Part shown: piece by piece, positions 8,450 to 16,920 of the stretch
Position numbering within the stretch: the first letter of the stretch is position 1
How the letters are laid out: each line of letters starts with the position of its first letter
Origin: a bacterium
GTDB lineage: Bacteria; Myxococcota_A; Bradymonadia; UBA7976; UBA1532
Assembly (NCBI GenBank): GCA_030427205.1
Contig: JAUHXC010000022.1
Location: forward strand, 1-64,000
Reading direction: 5' to 3'
DNA: 64,000 nucleotides
Position numbers and translations under genes: made by a program
The notes under the pieces: model-generated
Seen by the model: the letters and a program-made list of their open reading frames with translations, nothing else
The model's database searches: none
Told to the model about the DNA's origin: nothing

Positions 8450-9396
8450 GCGATTCGCCCGACTCTCGCCCCGGGTCGCGCGGCCTCATCGTTCGTCGGG
8501 TCGTGCTCGCGGTGGCCCTGGCTGCGCTCGCGGTCGCGGCGGTGATGGCGCTCACCGGGACGCTGGGCGGCGGCGACTATGGCGGCGGGCGGCTGCCCGA
8601 GCCCTCGGGCCTCGCCGCCGGCAGCGCCCCCAGCGTGTACTGGACCCACAATGACTCGGGCGACGGCCCGACCATCTACGCGGTCACCGTCGACGGCCGC
8701 CTGCTGGGGGCCTTTCGGCTGCTCGGCGCCGACGCGAAGGACTGGGAGGCCATCGCCTCCGATGGCGCCGGCCGGCTCTACGTGGGCGACATCGGGAACA
8801 ACGCCAACGCCCGCCGGGATCTGACGGTCTACCGGATCGCCGAGCCGTCCGTCTCGCCGGACGCGCAGACGATCGTCGAAGGCGAGGTGCCTGTCGAGCG
8901 GGCCATTCGCTTTCATTACCCCGAGCAGACCGCGTTTCCGCCGCGCGCCCGCAACTTCGACGCCGAGGCGCTGTTCTGGGATGCCCGCGCCCGGGCGCTG
9001 TACCTGCTCACCAAGCACCGCGGCGACATGGCGACGGTGCTGTACCGCTTCGACGATCTCGAGAGCACCGCCTCGACGCCGTTGTCGGCCCGCGGCCGCT
9101 TCGTCGTCGGCGGCGACCCCGACAACTACGGGGGCATGGTCACGGGCGCCGAGCTGAGCCCGGACGGCCGGTTTTTGGCGGTGCTGACCTATCACGCCCT
9201 CTTCATCTTCGAGCGGCCGGCGGAGGGGGACGACTGGCTCGGCGAGCTGCGCAATCGCATCGACTTCGATCAGAGCGCGACGATTCAGGCCGAGGCGGTG
9301 GCCTGGCACGACGGCGCGGTCGTCTTCACCAACGAGCAGGGCGGGGTCTTCCGGATCGACGATCCGTTGACCCCCCGCGAAGGGGATTTTCCATGA
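8446..9396 (+). CDS. Membrane-anchored beta-propeller-like protein
   Basis: 316 aa. An N-terminal membrane anchor (about residues 17-38, RRVVLAVALAALAVAAVMAL) precedes an extracytoplasmic domain of repeated beta-strand segments such as VYWTHNDSGDGPTIYAVTVD, WEAIASDGAGRLYVGDIGN and ALFWDARARALYLLTKH. The pattern resembles TolB/SMP-30-type propellers. No catalytic motif is recognised with confidence; ligand binding or a hydrolytic activity is possible. It overlaps its neighbours by ATGA at both ends (8446-8449 and 9393-9396), so it is translated from one transcript with the upstream hypothetical protein and the downstream permease. Confidence 0.7.
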   Translation: MSDSPDSRPGSRGLIVRRVVLAVALAALAVAAVMALTGTLGGGDYGGGRLPEPSGLAAGSAPSVYWTHNDSGDGPTIYAVTVDGRLLGAFRLLGADAKDWEAIASDGAGRLYVGDIGNNANARRDLTVYRIAEPSVSPDAQTIVEGEVPVERAIRFHYPEQTAFPPRARNFDAEALFWDARARALYLLTKHRGDMATVLYRFDDLESTASTPLSARGRFVVGGDPDNYGGMVTGAELSPDGRFLAVLTYHALFIFERPAEGDDWLGELRNRIDFDQSATIQAEAVAWHDGAVVFTNEQGGVFRIDDPLTPREGDFP

Positions 9397-10742
9397 GCGG
9401 GCCCCAGCGGGCCATCGATCTGCGCAGCGGGTTGGCCATCGTCGCCGGCTCGATGCTGGGCATCGGCATCTTCCTCGCGCCGTCGCAGATGGCGGGCGCC
9501 GTCACCGATCCGGTGGTCTTCTTCGCCACCTGGATCGGCGCGGCGGTCGTGGTGCTCGGCGGCGCGCTGGCCTATTCCGAACTCGGAACTCGCCTGCCGA
9601 AGGCCGGCGGCGACTACGTCTTTCAGCGCGCGGCGCTGGGGCCGTCGGTGGCGTTCGCCTCGGGCTGGGCGCTCTTCGCGGGTATCTTCAGCGGCTCGAT
9701 CGCGACCGTCGCGCTGGCGCTGTGCTGGTGGCAGCTGCCCACGCTGACCGGCCTGCCCTTGCGCGACGTCGTCGTGGCGCTGCCGCTCGCCGGCGACATC
9801 ACCTGGGCCCAGCTGGCCGCGTCGGTGCTGGTGCTCGGGCTGACCGGGCTCAACGTGGCGGGGGTGCGCCCGTCGGTGCGGGCCCAACAGGCGTTGACCG
9901 GTATCCCGCTGCTGGTTCTCTTCGCCCTGGCGATCTACGCGCTGTTCGCCGTCGGCGTCGGCGAGCTGACCGTCGCCCGGCCGGCCACCGCCGTGCCGCT
10001 GACCGCCGGCGCGCTGGCGACGGCCTATCTGGCGACCAACTTCGCGTTCTCCGGCTGGAATCAGGTCATCTACGTCGCCGGCGAGGTCGCCGATCCCGAG
10101 CGTACCATCCCCCGGGCGCTGCTCGGCGGCACCGCGGCGGTGACCGCGCTCTACCTCGTGCTGTGCGCGGCCTTCGTCGCGGTGCTGGGCATGGGCGGAC
10201 TGGCCGACGCCGGCGAGGCGGGCTCGGCCCTGGCGCGGGCCATCGGCGGCGAACAACTCTTCTGGACGATGAACGCGCTCATCGGCCTGTGCCTCGTCGC
10301 GACGGTCAACAGCAGCATCCTCGGCGGCGCCCGCGTCGGCTATGCCATGGGCCGCGATCGTGCGTTCCTGCCCGCCGCGGGGCGGCTCGACGCGCGGGGC
10401 AGCCCGACGGTGGCGTTGTGGCTGCAGGGGGCGTGGTCGGTGGCGCTCATCCTGACCAATACCGTCGATACGCTGCTGCAGGCCGTCAGCCTCACCATGG
10501 TGATCACCGGCGCGCTGTCGGTCGTCGCCTACTTCGTGCTGCGGCGCCGCGCGCCCGACGGGCCGGGCTGGCGGGCCTGGGCCCATCCCTGGCTGCCCGG
10601 CCTCTACCTGGCCGTCAGCCTGTGGGTGCTCTACACCGAGGTCGCCAAGGCCCTGCGCGACGACGCCGGCGCGCCGCTCATCGGGCTGGCGGTCCTGGTC
10701 GCAGCCTATGTCGGCCACCGCGTCTGGCGGGCGACGCGATGA
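9393..10742 (+). CDS. APC-superfamily amino acid permease
   Basis: 449 aa, the usual length for APC transporters. The first membrane segment has the diagnostic broken-helix motif GSMLGIGIFLAPSQMAG, where the unwound G-rich stretch coordinates substrate, followed by AYSELGTRLPKAGGDYVFQR, the classical TM2-TM3 signature. About twelve hydrophobic segments are visible. Substrate cannot be predicted; amino acids or polyamines are usual. It starts within an ATGA overlap with the propeller gene and ends in an ATGA overlap with a Tat-exported hydrolase, suggesting that the hydrolase releases, or the propeller protein binds, a compound imported here. That link is inference from the operon. Confidence 0.92.
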   Translation: MSGPQRAIDLRSGLAIVAGSMLGIGIFLAPSQMAGAVTDPVVFFATWIGAAVVVLGGALAYSELGTRLPKAGGDYVFQRAALGPSVAFASGWALFAGIFSGSIATVALALCWWQLPTLTGLPLRDVVVALPLAGDITWAQLAASVLVLGLTGLNVAGVRPSVRAQQALTGIPLLVLFALAIYALFAVGVGELTVARPATAVPLTAGALATAYLATNFAFSGWNQVIYVAGEVADPERTIPRALLGGTAAVTALYLVLCAAFVAVLGMGGLADAGEAGSALARAIGGEQLFWTMNALIGLCLVATVNSSILGGARVGYAMGRDRAFLPAAGRLDARGSPTVALWLQGAWSVALILTNTVDTLLQAVSLTMVITGALSVVAYFVLRRRAPDGPGWRAWAHPWLPGLYLAVSLWVLYTEVAKALRDDAGAPLIGLAVLVAAYVGHRVWRATR

Positions 10743-11521
10743 GCGGCCTCACCCGGCGGATGCTGCTGGCCCGACTCGGCGCGCTGGGGCTGGGCATCGG
10801 CGCGGCCGACGTCGCCCGGGCTGCGTCGACGAAGAAGCGCGCTGCCGGCGGTGACTACTGGCGTTTGAAGACCGACAACGGCCCGGTCTACGTGTGGGTG
10901 CCGCCGCGCTACCATCGGCCCACCGCGGGCATGGTGATCTACGTGCACGGCTACTGGACCTCGGCCGATCGGGCGTGGCGTGAGCACGACCTGCCCCAGC
11001 AGTTCAGAAAGAGCCGACAGAACGCGCTCTTCGTGGTGCCCGCGGCGCCCAAGGACAAAGCCGACAACGTCAAGTGGAAGACCCTCGGCGGCCTGCGGGC
11101 GACCATCCGCCGGCGCGGCATCCGCCTGCCCGACGGGCACATCTGCGTCATCGGCCACTCGGGGGCCTATCGCACCGTCGCCGGCTGGGTCGACCACAGC
11201 CTCGTGAGCCAGATCACGCTGCTCGACGGCTTCTACGGCCGCGAAGACGACTGGGAAGAGTTCATCGTCAGCGGCAAGAAGGCCCGCCGGCACAAGCTGG
11301 TGCTGGTCGGCGTCGAGACCGCGCGCCGCGGCGAGGCGTTCGTGCGCAAGCACAAAGGGGTGCGCCGGATCGGCCTGCCCAAGACCTACGAAGAGTTCAC
11401 CCGGGGCCAGCGGCGCGCGCGCCTGCTGCACATCCGGGCGAAGGCCGGGCACTCGGAGCTGGTGGTGGGCGGCGACATCCTGCCGCTGATGCTGCGGCTC
11501 ACCCCGCTGCGGCGGCTTTAG
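10739..11521 (+). CDS. Tat-exported alpha/beta hydrolase
   Basis: 260 aa from the ATG at 10739. The N-terminus TRRMLLARLGALGLGIGAA has a twin-Arg signal-like pattern and a likely cleavage after ARA. The mature part shows an alpha/beta hydrolase fold: strand and oxyanion region MVIYVHGYWTS, nucleophile elbow GHSG with Ser141, and a candidate catalytic His near the C-terminus in KAGHSEL. Substrate is unknown; small esterases and amidases share this layout. It is the last gene of the ATGA-coupled operon starting at 7199, and a convergent gene ends 15 bp further on. The start is chosen from the signal peptide and the ATGA overlap; an upstream extension would run through the permease gene in another frame. 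Confidence 0.85.
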   Translation: MSGLTRRMLLARLGALGLGIGAADVARAASTKKRAAGGDYWRLKTDNGPVYVWVPPRYHRPTAGMVIYVHGYWTSADRAWREHDLPQQFRKSRQNALFVVPAAPKDKADNVKWKTLGGLRATIRRRGIRLPDGHICVIGHSGAYRTVAGWVDHSLVSQITLLDGFYGREDDWEEFIVSGKKARRHKLVLVGVETARRGEAFVRKHKGVRRIGLPKTYEEFTRGQRRARLLHIRAKAGHSELVVGGDILPLMLRLTPLRRL

Positions 11522-11536
11522 GCAGGGCTGCAGGCG

Positions 11537-12904
11537 TCAGTCCTTGCGCTCGACGGTCTGCTTGCCGGCCTCGTCGCAGTGGGTCCGGGTGCCGACCCGC
11601 GGGTTGTCGTCGAAGACCGGCGCCTCGATGGGCCGGTTGGCTGGCCGGCGGGCGATGATCATGTGCGAGCGGCCGGGCAGGTGGCTGTAGCCGAACGAGA
11701 ACGGCAGGCGCCCTTTGCCGTGGGCCTCGATGGCGGCGGCCAGATCGGGCTGGCACTTGCCCTCGAAGACCTCGATCGGCCCCTCGTAGACCCCGTACAG
11801 TGCCAGATCCCAGCCTTCGGCGACGAGGTGGTGGTAGGGCACGCCCGACGACTCCTCGACGATGATGGCGCTGCGGGCGAGCACCGTGGCCCGGATGTCG
11901 TCGAAGGCCGGCTCGTACATCAGATACGACGCCGCCTTGAGGAACGTCGCCATCGGCCCCTGCCGCTCGACGAGGGCCTGGACGCCGCTGTTGTCGGCCC
12001 AGGCGTGATCCGAGATGTCGCCGCGGAAGTAGTACACCGTGCGCAGCGTGCCGCTGGGATCGTCGTCCCGGCGGAAGGTCATCTGCACCGCTTTGACCCA
12101 CTTGCTGCGCCGCGCCGTCTGCGGCCGCCCCTGCGCGTCGAGCGTGATGTAGCGCGCGCCGACGACGGTGTGTCCGGTATGGGTCAGGAAGAACGCGATG
12201 AGCGCGGCGACGCCGTTGTGCGGCTCGGCGCCGACCTCGACCCGCATGCTGGCGGTGCGGAAGAAGTTGAGGCCGATGATGTGGTCGAGCGACTCGCGCA
12301 GGGCGGCCATGCTGGTGGCGAACTCCGCCGGTGACGTCCCGCCGAGATCGCCCGGGATGCGGCCGACCTTCTCCAGGCCGAAGAGCAGGTAGGTCTCGGC
12401 GTCGGGGAAGAACGTGACCGCGTTGAGGATGTCGGGCCCCGAAAACGGATAGAAGACCGTCTTGGGGTGCGGCCCCGGCAGCTGCTCGGTCAGCCACGCC
12501 CGCAGGGGCGCCAGGGTGCGCTTGTCGAACCAGTCCCAGGTCCAGTTCATCTTGCGGGCGTACTGCCGATAGTCGGCGTTGCGATAGCGGCGCAGCTTCG
12601 AGCCGTCGGACAGCGGCTTGCCGGCGATGAGCAGCGCGCCGTCGGTCACCGTCGGATCGGGCGCGGGCCGGGTCTCGGCGATCGCCGGGGCGGGCTTGGC
12701 GGGCTTGGCCTTGGCGGGCCTGGCCTTGGCGGGCTCGGCCGGCGGCCCGGCGAGGGCGGCCGGGGCGAGGCCGATGGACAGCAGGGGCACCAGCAGCACG
12801 GCCACCAGCGCCGCCGGCAGCGGGGCCTGCAGCGGCGAGGCCGGGAGCGACGGCGCGCGGCGCGCCGGCCGGGCGAGATGGGTGGGCGTGGGACGCCGGG
12901 GCAT
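11537..12904 (-). CDS. Secreted conserved protein of unknown function
   Basis: 455 aa from the ATG at 12904. A long basic N-region and hydrophobic core (PAALVAVLLVPLLSIGLAPAALA) form a Sec signal peptide, followed by a Pro/Ala/Lys-rich low-complexity linker (AKARPAKAKPAKPAPA). The mature domain has distinctive conserved-looking motifs: MNWTWDWFDKRTLAPLRAW, FYPFSGPDILNAVTFFPDA, LLFGLEKVGRIP and FFRTASMRVE. I recognise this as the kind of conserved envelope protein found without a named function, and cannot assign an activity. Open reading continues upstream into the divergent kinase gene but lacks coding sense there. The gene is divergent from that membrane kinase (129 bp between starts), so the two may be co-regulated. 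Confidence 0.8.
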   Translation of the reverse strand: MPRRPTPTHLARPARRAPSLPASPLQAPLPAALVAVLLVPLLSIGLAPAALAGPPAEPAKARPAKAKPAKPAPAIAETRPAPDPTVTDGALLIAGKPLSDGSKLRRYRNADYRQYARKMNWTWDWFDKRTLAPLRAWLTEQLPGPHPKTVFYPFSGPDILNAVTFFPDAETYLLFGLEKVGRIPGDLGGTSPAEFATSMAALRESLDHIIGLNFFRTASMRVEVGAEPHNGVAALIAFFLTHTGHTVVGARYITLDAQGRPQTARRSKWVKAVQMTFRRDDDPSGTLRTVYYFRGDISDHAWADNSGVQALVERQGPMATFLKAASYLMYEPAFDDIRATVLARSAIIVEESSGVPYHHLVAEGWDLALYGVYEGPIEVFEGKCQPDLAAAIEAHGKGRLPFSFGYSHLPGRSHMIIARRPANRPIEAPVFDDNPRVGTRTHCDEAGKQTVERKD

Positions 12905-13033
12905 GGGCACCTCTTCGGTGTTCGCCGGGCGTATCGCAGGCCCGGCGGGCGGATGATAGCGCCTCACGCGCCGCGGCTCGACTTCTGTGCGGCACGACGG
13001 CATGATCCCGGTGCTGCTGGCGGGGAGTATTGG

Positions 13034-15037
13034 ATGACCGGGCGTCGCGCCACCGACATCGACGCGCTGTTGGCCACCATCGGAACCGACGATCTCGGGG
13101 TCGACATGACCGCGGTGCCCGACGAGGGCGTCACCATGGGCGCCACGGTCGACCCGGGCCCGGTCGGGATGCGGGCCAGCGCCACCGCGCCCGAGGCGTC
13201 GATGCCGCCGCCGCCGCCCGCCGACGTGCCGCTGATCGAGCTCGAAGGCTCGCCGGGCACCAGCGACTTCGAGGTCCGCGACGCCATCGGCGAAGGGGCG
13301 ATGGGCCGGGTGCACCTCGCCTGGCACCGGTCGGTGGGGCGTGAGGTCGCCGTCAAGATCCCGCTCGACGGCCCGCGGCGCGGCAGCCGGATCAACGCGG
13401 TGGTGCGCGAGGCCCGGGTCACGGGGCGCCTGGAGCACCCCAACATCGTGCCGATGCACTGCCTCGCCCGCACGCCCGACGGCGCGACGGCGATGATCAT
13501 GAAGCGCGTCGAGGGCACCTCGTGGCGCGAGATCGCCGACGACCCGGCGCGGCTGCCCGATCGCTTCCGCGGGGCCGACCGGCTCGAGTGTCACCTGCGG
13601 ATGCTGCTCGAAGTATGCGATGCGGTGCACTTCGCCCACAGCCGCGGGGTGCTGCACCGCGACCTCAAGCTGGACAACGTGCTCGTCGGGGCCTACGGCG
13701 AGGTCTACGTGGTCGACTGGGGCATCGCGGTCGCGCTGCGCGAAGACGGCACCGGCCACCTGCCCCTGGCCCGCGACGTCTGTCGACCGGCCGGCACCCC
13801 GGGTTATATGGCCCCCGAAATGGCCGCGGGGGAAGGGGAGCGGCTGGGGCCGACGAGCGACGTCTACTGCCTCGGCGCGCTGCTGCACCGGCTGCTCATC
13901 GGCACCACCCGGCACGTCGGAAGGACGTATGGCGAGGTGCTGGGCGCGGCGTTCGTCTCGACCCCGTTCGACTATGGCCCGCACCCGGACGTGCCCCGCG
14001 AGCTGGGGCGGATCTGCAATCGGGCGTGCCACCCCGATCCCGACGCGCGCTTCCCCGATGTCGCCGCCTTTCGCGGCGCGCTGGTCGACTTCCTGCAGCA
14101 TCGCGACTCCGATCGCCTCGTCGACGAGGCGGCCCAGGCGGTGGACCGCATGGTCGAAGCCGAGGCGCGGGGCACGGGGGACGCGGTCGATACGCACTTC
14201 GGCGCGGCCCGGTTCGCGCTCGAGCACGCGCTGCGCATCTGGCCGGAGAATACCGACGCCCGCCAGGCGCTCGATCGGCTGCTGCTCGAACGGGCCGAGA
14301 AGGTCTTCGAGGGCGGGCAGGTGACCCACGCCAGCCAGCTCGTCAGCGTGCTGGGCGGGGGATCCGACGGCGCGGACGACGACGTGGGCCGGCGCATCGC
14401 GACGCTCGTCGCCCGCATCGAAGCCGCCCGCGCCGAAGACGCCCGCCGGGCGCGGCTGGCCCGCAACGCCGACCTCTCGGTCTTCAGCCGCCATCGGGGC
14501 GCGATCGCGTTCGGGCTCGGCCTGCTGTGGACGCTCAACGGCTTCCGCCGGGTCGCGACCCCGCCGCCGACCCAGCAGCTGATCGTCGATCAGGTGTGGA
14601 TGATCGCGATCATCTTCGGGATCATCTTCGCCCTGCGACGCTGGCTGTGGAGCACCGTCATCAACCGCCGGGTGAGCCTGGCGCTGATGGCCATCGTCAC
14701 CATGGACATGGCGATCCGGCTCGCCGGCTGGGCGCTGGGGCTGCCTTCGAATCAGGTGTGCGCGCTCGAGATGGTCGTCGACGCCGGCGGCGTGCTCTAT
14801 CTGGCGCTGCTCGTCGACCTGCGGCTGCTGGCGGCGGTGGTGCCGATGGCGGTCTGCGCGGGGCTCGGGCTGACCCACCCCGACGAGGCCTATCGCATCA
14901 GCGCGTGGAACGTCTTCATCGCGCTGTCGATCATCGGCGGCATCTGGATGTGGCGGGCGCCCGGTCAGCAGCGGCGCGGCAGCGCGCCGGACGACGCCGC
15001 CGAAGCCGACGATCAGAACCGGTACGGCGCCAGGTAG
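13034..15037 (+). CDS. Membrane-associated Ser/Thr protein kinase
   Basis: 667 aa from the ATG at 13034. After an acidic, Pro-rich N-terminal segment lies a full Hanks-type kinase domain: Gly-rich loop GEGAMGRVHLA (from about residue 86), catalytic Lys in VAVK (K108), HRDLKLDN with catalytic Asp210, and DWG (D228) in place of DFG, a common bacterial variant. GTPGYMAPE and SDVYCLGALL follow. All catalytic residues are present, unlike the kinase-like protein at 290-1384. A helical linker (about 370-480) leads to about five C-terminal membrane segments (490-655), an unusual arrangement in which the kinase precedes a polytopic domain. The 3' end overlaps the convergent lipoprotein gene by 25 bp. 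Confidence 0.92.
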   Translation: MTGRRATDIDALLATIGTDDLGVDMTAVPDEGVTMGATVDPGPVGMRASATAPEASMPPPPPADVPLIELEGSPGTSDFEVRDAIGEGAMGRVHLAWHRSVGREVAVKIPLDGPRRGSRINAVVREARVTGRLEHPNIVPMHCLARTPDGATAMIMKRVEGTSWREIADDPARLPDRFRGADRLECHLRMLLEVCDAVHFAHSRGVLHRDLKLDNVLVGAYGEVYVVDWGIAVALREDGTGHLPLARDVCRPAGTPGYMAPEMAAGEGERLGPTSDVYCLGALLHRLLIGTTRHVGRTYGEVLGAAFVSTPFDYGPHPDVPRELGRICNRACHPDPDARFPDVAAFRGALVDFLQHRDSDRLVDEAAQAVDRMVEAEARGTGDAVDTHFGAARFALEHALRIWPENTDARQALDRLLLERAEKVFEGGQVTHASQLVSVLGGGSDGADDDVGRRIATLVARIEAARAEDARRARLARNADLSVFSRHRGAIAFGLGLLWTLNGFRRVATPPPTQQLIVDQVWMIAIIFGIIFALRRWLWSTVINRRVSLALMAIVTMDMAIRLAGWALGLPSNQVCALEMVVDAGGVLYLALLVDLRLLAAVVPMAVCAGLGLTHPDEAYRISAWNVFIALSIIGGIWMWRAPGQQRRGSAPDDAAEADDQNRYGAR

Positions 15038-15495
15038 CGATTGGCGATCGCGTCCATCGCCTCTTCGGCGGCGGCCCCTTCGTCCGCGGCGTCCTCGTGC
15101 ACCGAGCCCACGTCGATCGTCTCGCCGTCGAGCGTGCGCAGGGTCCACTCGGCCTCGACGTCCCACTCTTCTTCGCGGTCGTCGTAGTCGTAATCCGACT
15201 CGATGAAGAGCTCGACCGACAAGACGCAGTCGTAGGTGCCGCGCGGGTCGAGGGTGATCCCGACGAAGCCGCTGTTGGTGCGCAGCTCGTCGGCCAGATA
15301 GGCCTGCAGGCCGGTGCTGTAGCCGGTATCGAGCAGGTCGCCCACCGTCGCCACCGGCTGGATGTAGACCACCCGGTGGCGGCTGAAGTCGATCGCGCCC
15401 TCGTGGGAGAGCGTCAGCGGCAGGCAGCCGGACAGCATCAGCGCCGCGAGCGCCGTCGCCACCCGGCCCAGCCGCATCGTGAATCGGCCGTTCAT
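15013..15495 (-). CDS. Lipoprotein of unknown function
   Basis: 160 aa from the ATG at 15495 (a second ATG at 15477 would also keep the signal). Signal peptide and lipobox LSGC (Cys24) predict a lipid-anchored envelope protein. The mature part contains RVVYIQPVATVGDLLDTGY and an acidic patch SDYDYDDREEEWDVEAEW, and resembles small outer-membrane lipoproteins whose strands recur as V-x-Y-x-Q patterns; no family is named. Its start overlaps the stop of the upstream beta-barrel-like gene as ATGA (15492-15495), so the two are translationally coupled and probably work together in the outer membrane. Its 3' end runs 25 bp into the convergent kinase gene. Confidence 0.8.
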   Translation of the reverse strand: MNGRFTMRLGRVATALAALMLSGCLPLTLSHEGAIDFSRHRVVYIQPVATVGDLLDTGYSTGLQAYLADELRTNSGFVGITLDPRGTYDCVLSVELFIESDYDYDDREEEWDVEAEWTLRTLDGETIDVGSVHEDAADEGAAAEEAMDAIANRYLAPYRF

Positions 15496-16025
15496 CGCCA
15501 CTCCCCCCCGACGCCGACGGCGATCACCAGCGGCGTCGTCTTGTCGCCGTCGAAGTCGACCCCCGGCTCGAGCCCGTCGCTGCTGAACAGGTAGTAGCGC
15601 GGCTGCACGAAGACCGACAGACCCTCGGTCACATAGACCCGGGCCTCGGCCAGCAGCGGCATCGCGGCCTTGCTCTCCTCGTCGTCGATGCCCCACAGCC
15701 CGTAGTAGTCGATGCCCGTGCCCACCCGGATCATGGCCTGATCGCCGATGGGGAAGCCCGCGACGAGGTGCAGCGTCAGCAGCCCGCCGAGAAAGGTGCC
15801 GTCCAGGCGCCGGCTCTCCTCGTCGAGGAACATGAGCTGAAAGCCGCCGTCGATGCCGAAGGTCTCGGTGAAGAAGACATAGCCGCTGATGCCGGCGATG
15901 ACCTTGTCCTGCACCAGCAGCCCCTCCGCCTCGAGGCCGGCCCGGGTATCGGCGCTCGCCGGCGGGGCGTGGGCCAGCGACGCGGTGAGCAATGCGAGGG
16001 CGAGGGCAGAGCGGGTGGACGGCAC
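15492..16025 (-). CDS. Outer-membrane beta-barrel-like secreted protein
   Basis: 177 aa from the GTG at 16025, preceded by GGAG at a 6-nt spacing. The signal peptide (STRSALALALLTASLAHAPPASA) is followed by alternating amphipathic strands: ISGYVFFTETFGIDGGFQLM, GGLLTLHLVAGFPIG, MIRVGTGIDYYGLWGI, LSVFVQPRYYLF, and a final strand LVIAVGVGGEW ending in an aromatic residue plus Arg. This fits an eight-stranded outer-membrane barrel. A longer in-frame start at 16109 would add a non-signal leader and is disfavoured. It is followed by a lipoprotein gene in an ATGA overlap. Ligand or function is unknown. Confidence 0.75.
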   Translation of the reverse strand: MPSTRSALALALLTASLAHAPPASADTRAGLEAEGLLVQDKVIAGISGYVFFTETFGIDGGFQLMFLDEESRRLDGTFLGGLLTLHLVAGFPIGDQAMIRVGTGIDYYGLWGIDDEESKAAMPLLAEARVYVTEGLSVFVQPRYYLFSSDGLEPGVDFDGDKTTPLVIAVGVGGEWR

Positions 16026-16212
16026 GGCGGACTCCGAAGGCGTGATGCGGCGCTGATGCAGAAGACGCGGGCACGGTACCAACCAGCGGCGGGCGCTGTC
16101 ATCGGTCACCGTGAACGATGCTCCGATGCGCGGCCGCCCGGGCGCCGAAAGGTCCGGGCCGCCGCGGTGTCGATGCTCTCGCCGATTTATTCAACCGGAT
16201 CCGGAGAAAGCG

Positions 16213-16431
16213 ATGATCGATCGCTCTACCGCTCGCTGCGCTGGTGGTCGCGGCGCTCTCGGCGGGCAGCGTGCCCGACGCCGACGACCCCGACGACGCC
16301 CTGGGCGGCAGCGACGGCTTCCTCTTCGACGACCCGTTCGTCGAACATGACCACCGGGAGGACGAGCGCCCGTCGACGGGCTCGACGTCCTCGAGCTCAC
16401 CGATCGGCTGGCCTGCCTCTACACGCTCTGA
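16213..16431 (+). pseudogene. Small secreted protein with two compensating frame disruptions
   Basis: The ATG at 16213 has a good GGAG 6 nt upstream. Read straight, the frame gives an improbable Arg-rich product and stops at about 16348. Switching frame soon after the start gives a convincing signal-like segment (LPLAALVVAALSAGSVPDA) and an acidic mature part (SDGFLFDDPFVEHDH). Returning to the first frame near 16355-16380 gives a plausible C-terminus (DVLELTDRLACLYTL) ending in TGA at 16429-16431. Two opposite one-base shifts thus rescue a protein of about 70 residues. This may be a decayed gene or a pair of sequencing or assembly errors. Family unknown. Confidence 0.45.
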
Positions 16432-16444
16432 ACCGGCCCGGCGC

Positions 16445-16864
16445 TCACTCGGCGGCCTCGACGAGGCGCTCGGCGATCAGCCCCCAGAAGCGGTCGGGGC
16501 CCTCGAAGCCCCAGCCCAGATGCACCCCGCAGCCGTCGCACAGCGCGATCCGCCAGCCGTAGCCGGCGAACCAGGTGTGGTCGGCGGTGGCGATCCCGAC
16601 CGCCCGCGCGCCGGGCGCCCGCCGCAGGCAGCGGATGTGAAACACCAGCCCATGGGGGTTGTGCCGCACGTGATCGGTCTCGCCGTCGACGGCGAAGATC
16701 GCCGCGCGCGGCGCGACGCGGGCGCGGCAGGCCACGCAGACGAACCACGGGCCGTCGCCCTGCCCGACGCCGCGTTCGACCTCGAGGTCGCTCTGGCGGC
16801 CATCGCCGCTCTCGCCATCGGCGGGCAGCTCGCGACGCAGGGGCTCGAATCGTCCGGCGAACAT
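16445..16864 (-). CDS. Single-domain CULT (cereblon-type) zinc protein
   Basis: 139 aa from the ATG at 16864. Residues about 40-137 match the CULT fold of human cereblon and of bacterial single-domain homologues. There are two zinc knuckles, CVAC (C43, C46) and CDGC (C109, C112), the NPHGLV motif (69-74), and the aromatic cage that binds glutarimide drugs: Trp98 in HTWF, Trp104 in GYGW and Trp118 in HLGW, ending with FWGLI (126-130). All cage and zinc residues are intact. Bacterial CULT proteins bind uracil-like and C-terminal cyclic-imide-like ligands in vitro, but their natural role is unresolved. The about 38-residue N-terminal extension is Glu/Asp/Gly-rich. The gene is divergent from an SF1 helicase across 56 bp. 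Confidence 0.92.
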   Translation of the reverse strand: MFAGRFEPLRRELPADGESGDGRQSDLEVERGVGQGDGPWFVCVACRARVAPRAAIFAVDGETDHVRHNPHGLVFHIRCLRRAPGARAVGIATADHTWFAGYGWRIALCDGCGVHLGWGFEGPDRFWGLIAERLVEAAE

Positions 16865-16920
16865 GCCCCACCTTCGCACGCCCGCGTCGCCGGAGCACCG
16901 ACCGCGTTGCGCCCGCGCCG

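Noticed and set aside
11537..15166. Extension of the secreted protein gene upstream to about 1,200 codons.
   Set aside because: The upstream part is antisense to the kinase gene. The signal peptide and ATG at 12904 give a proper start.
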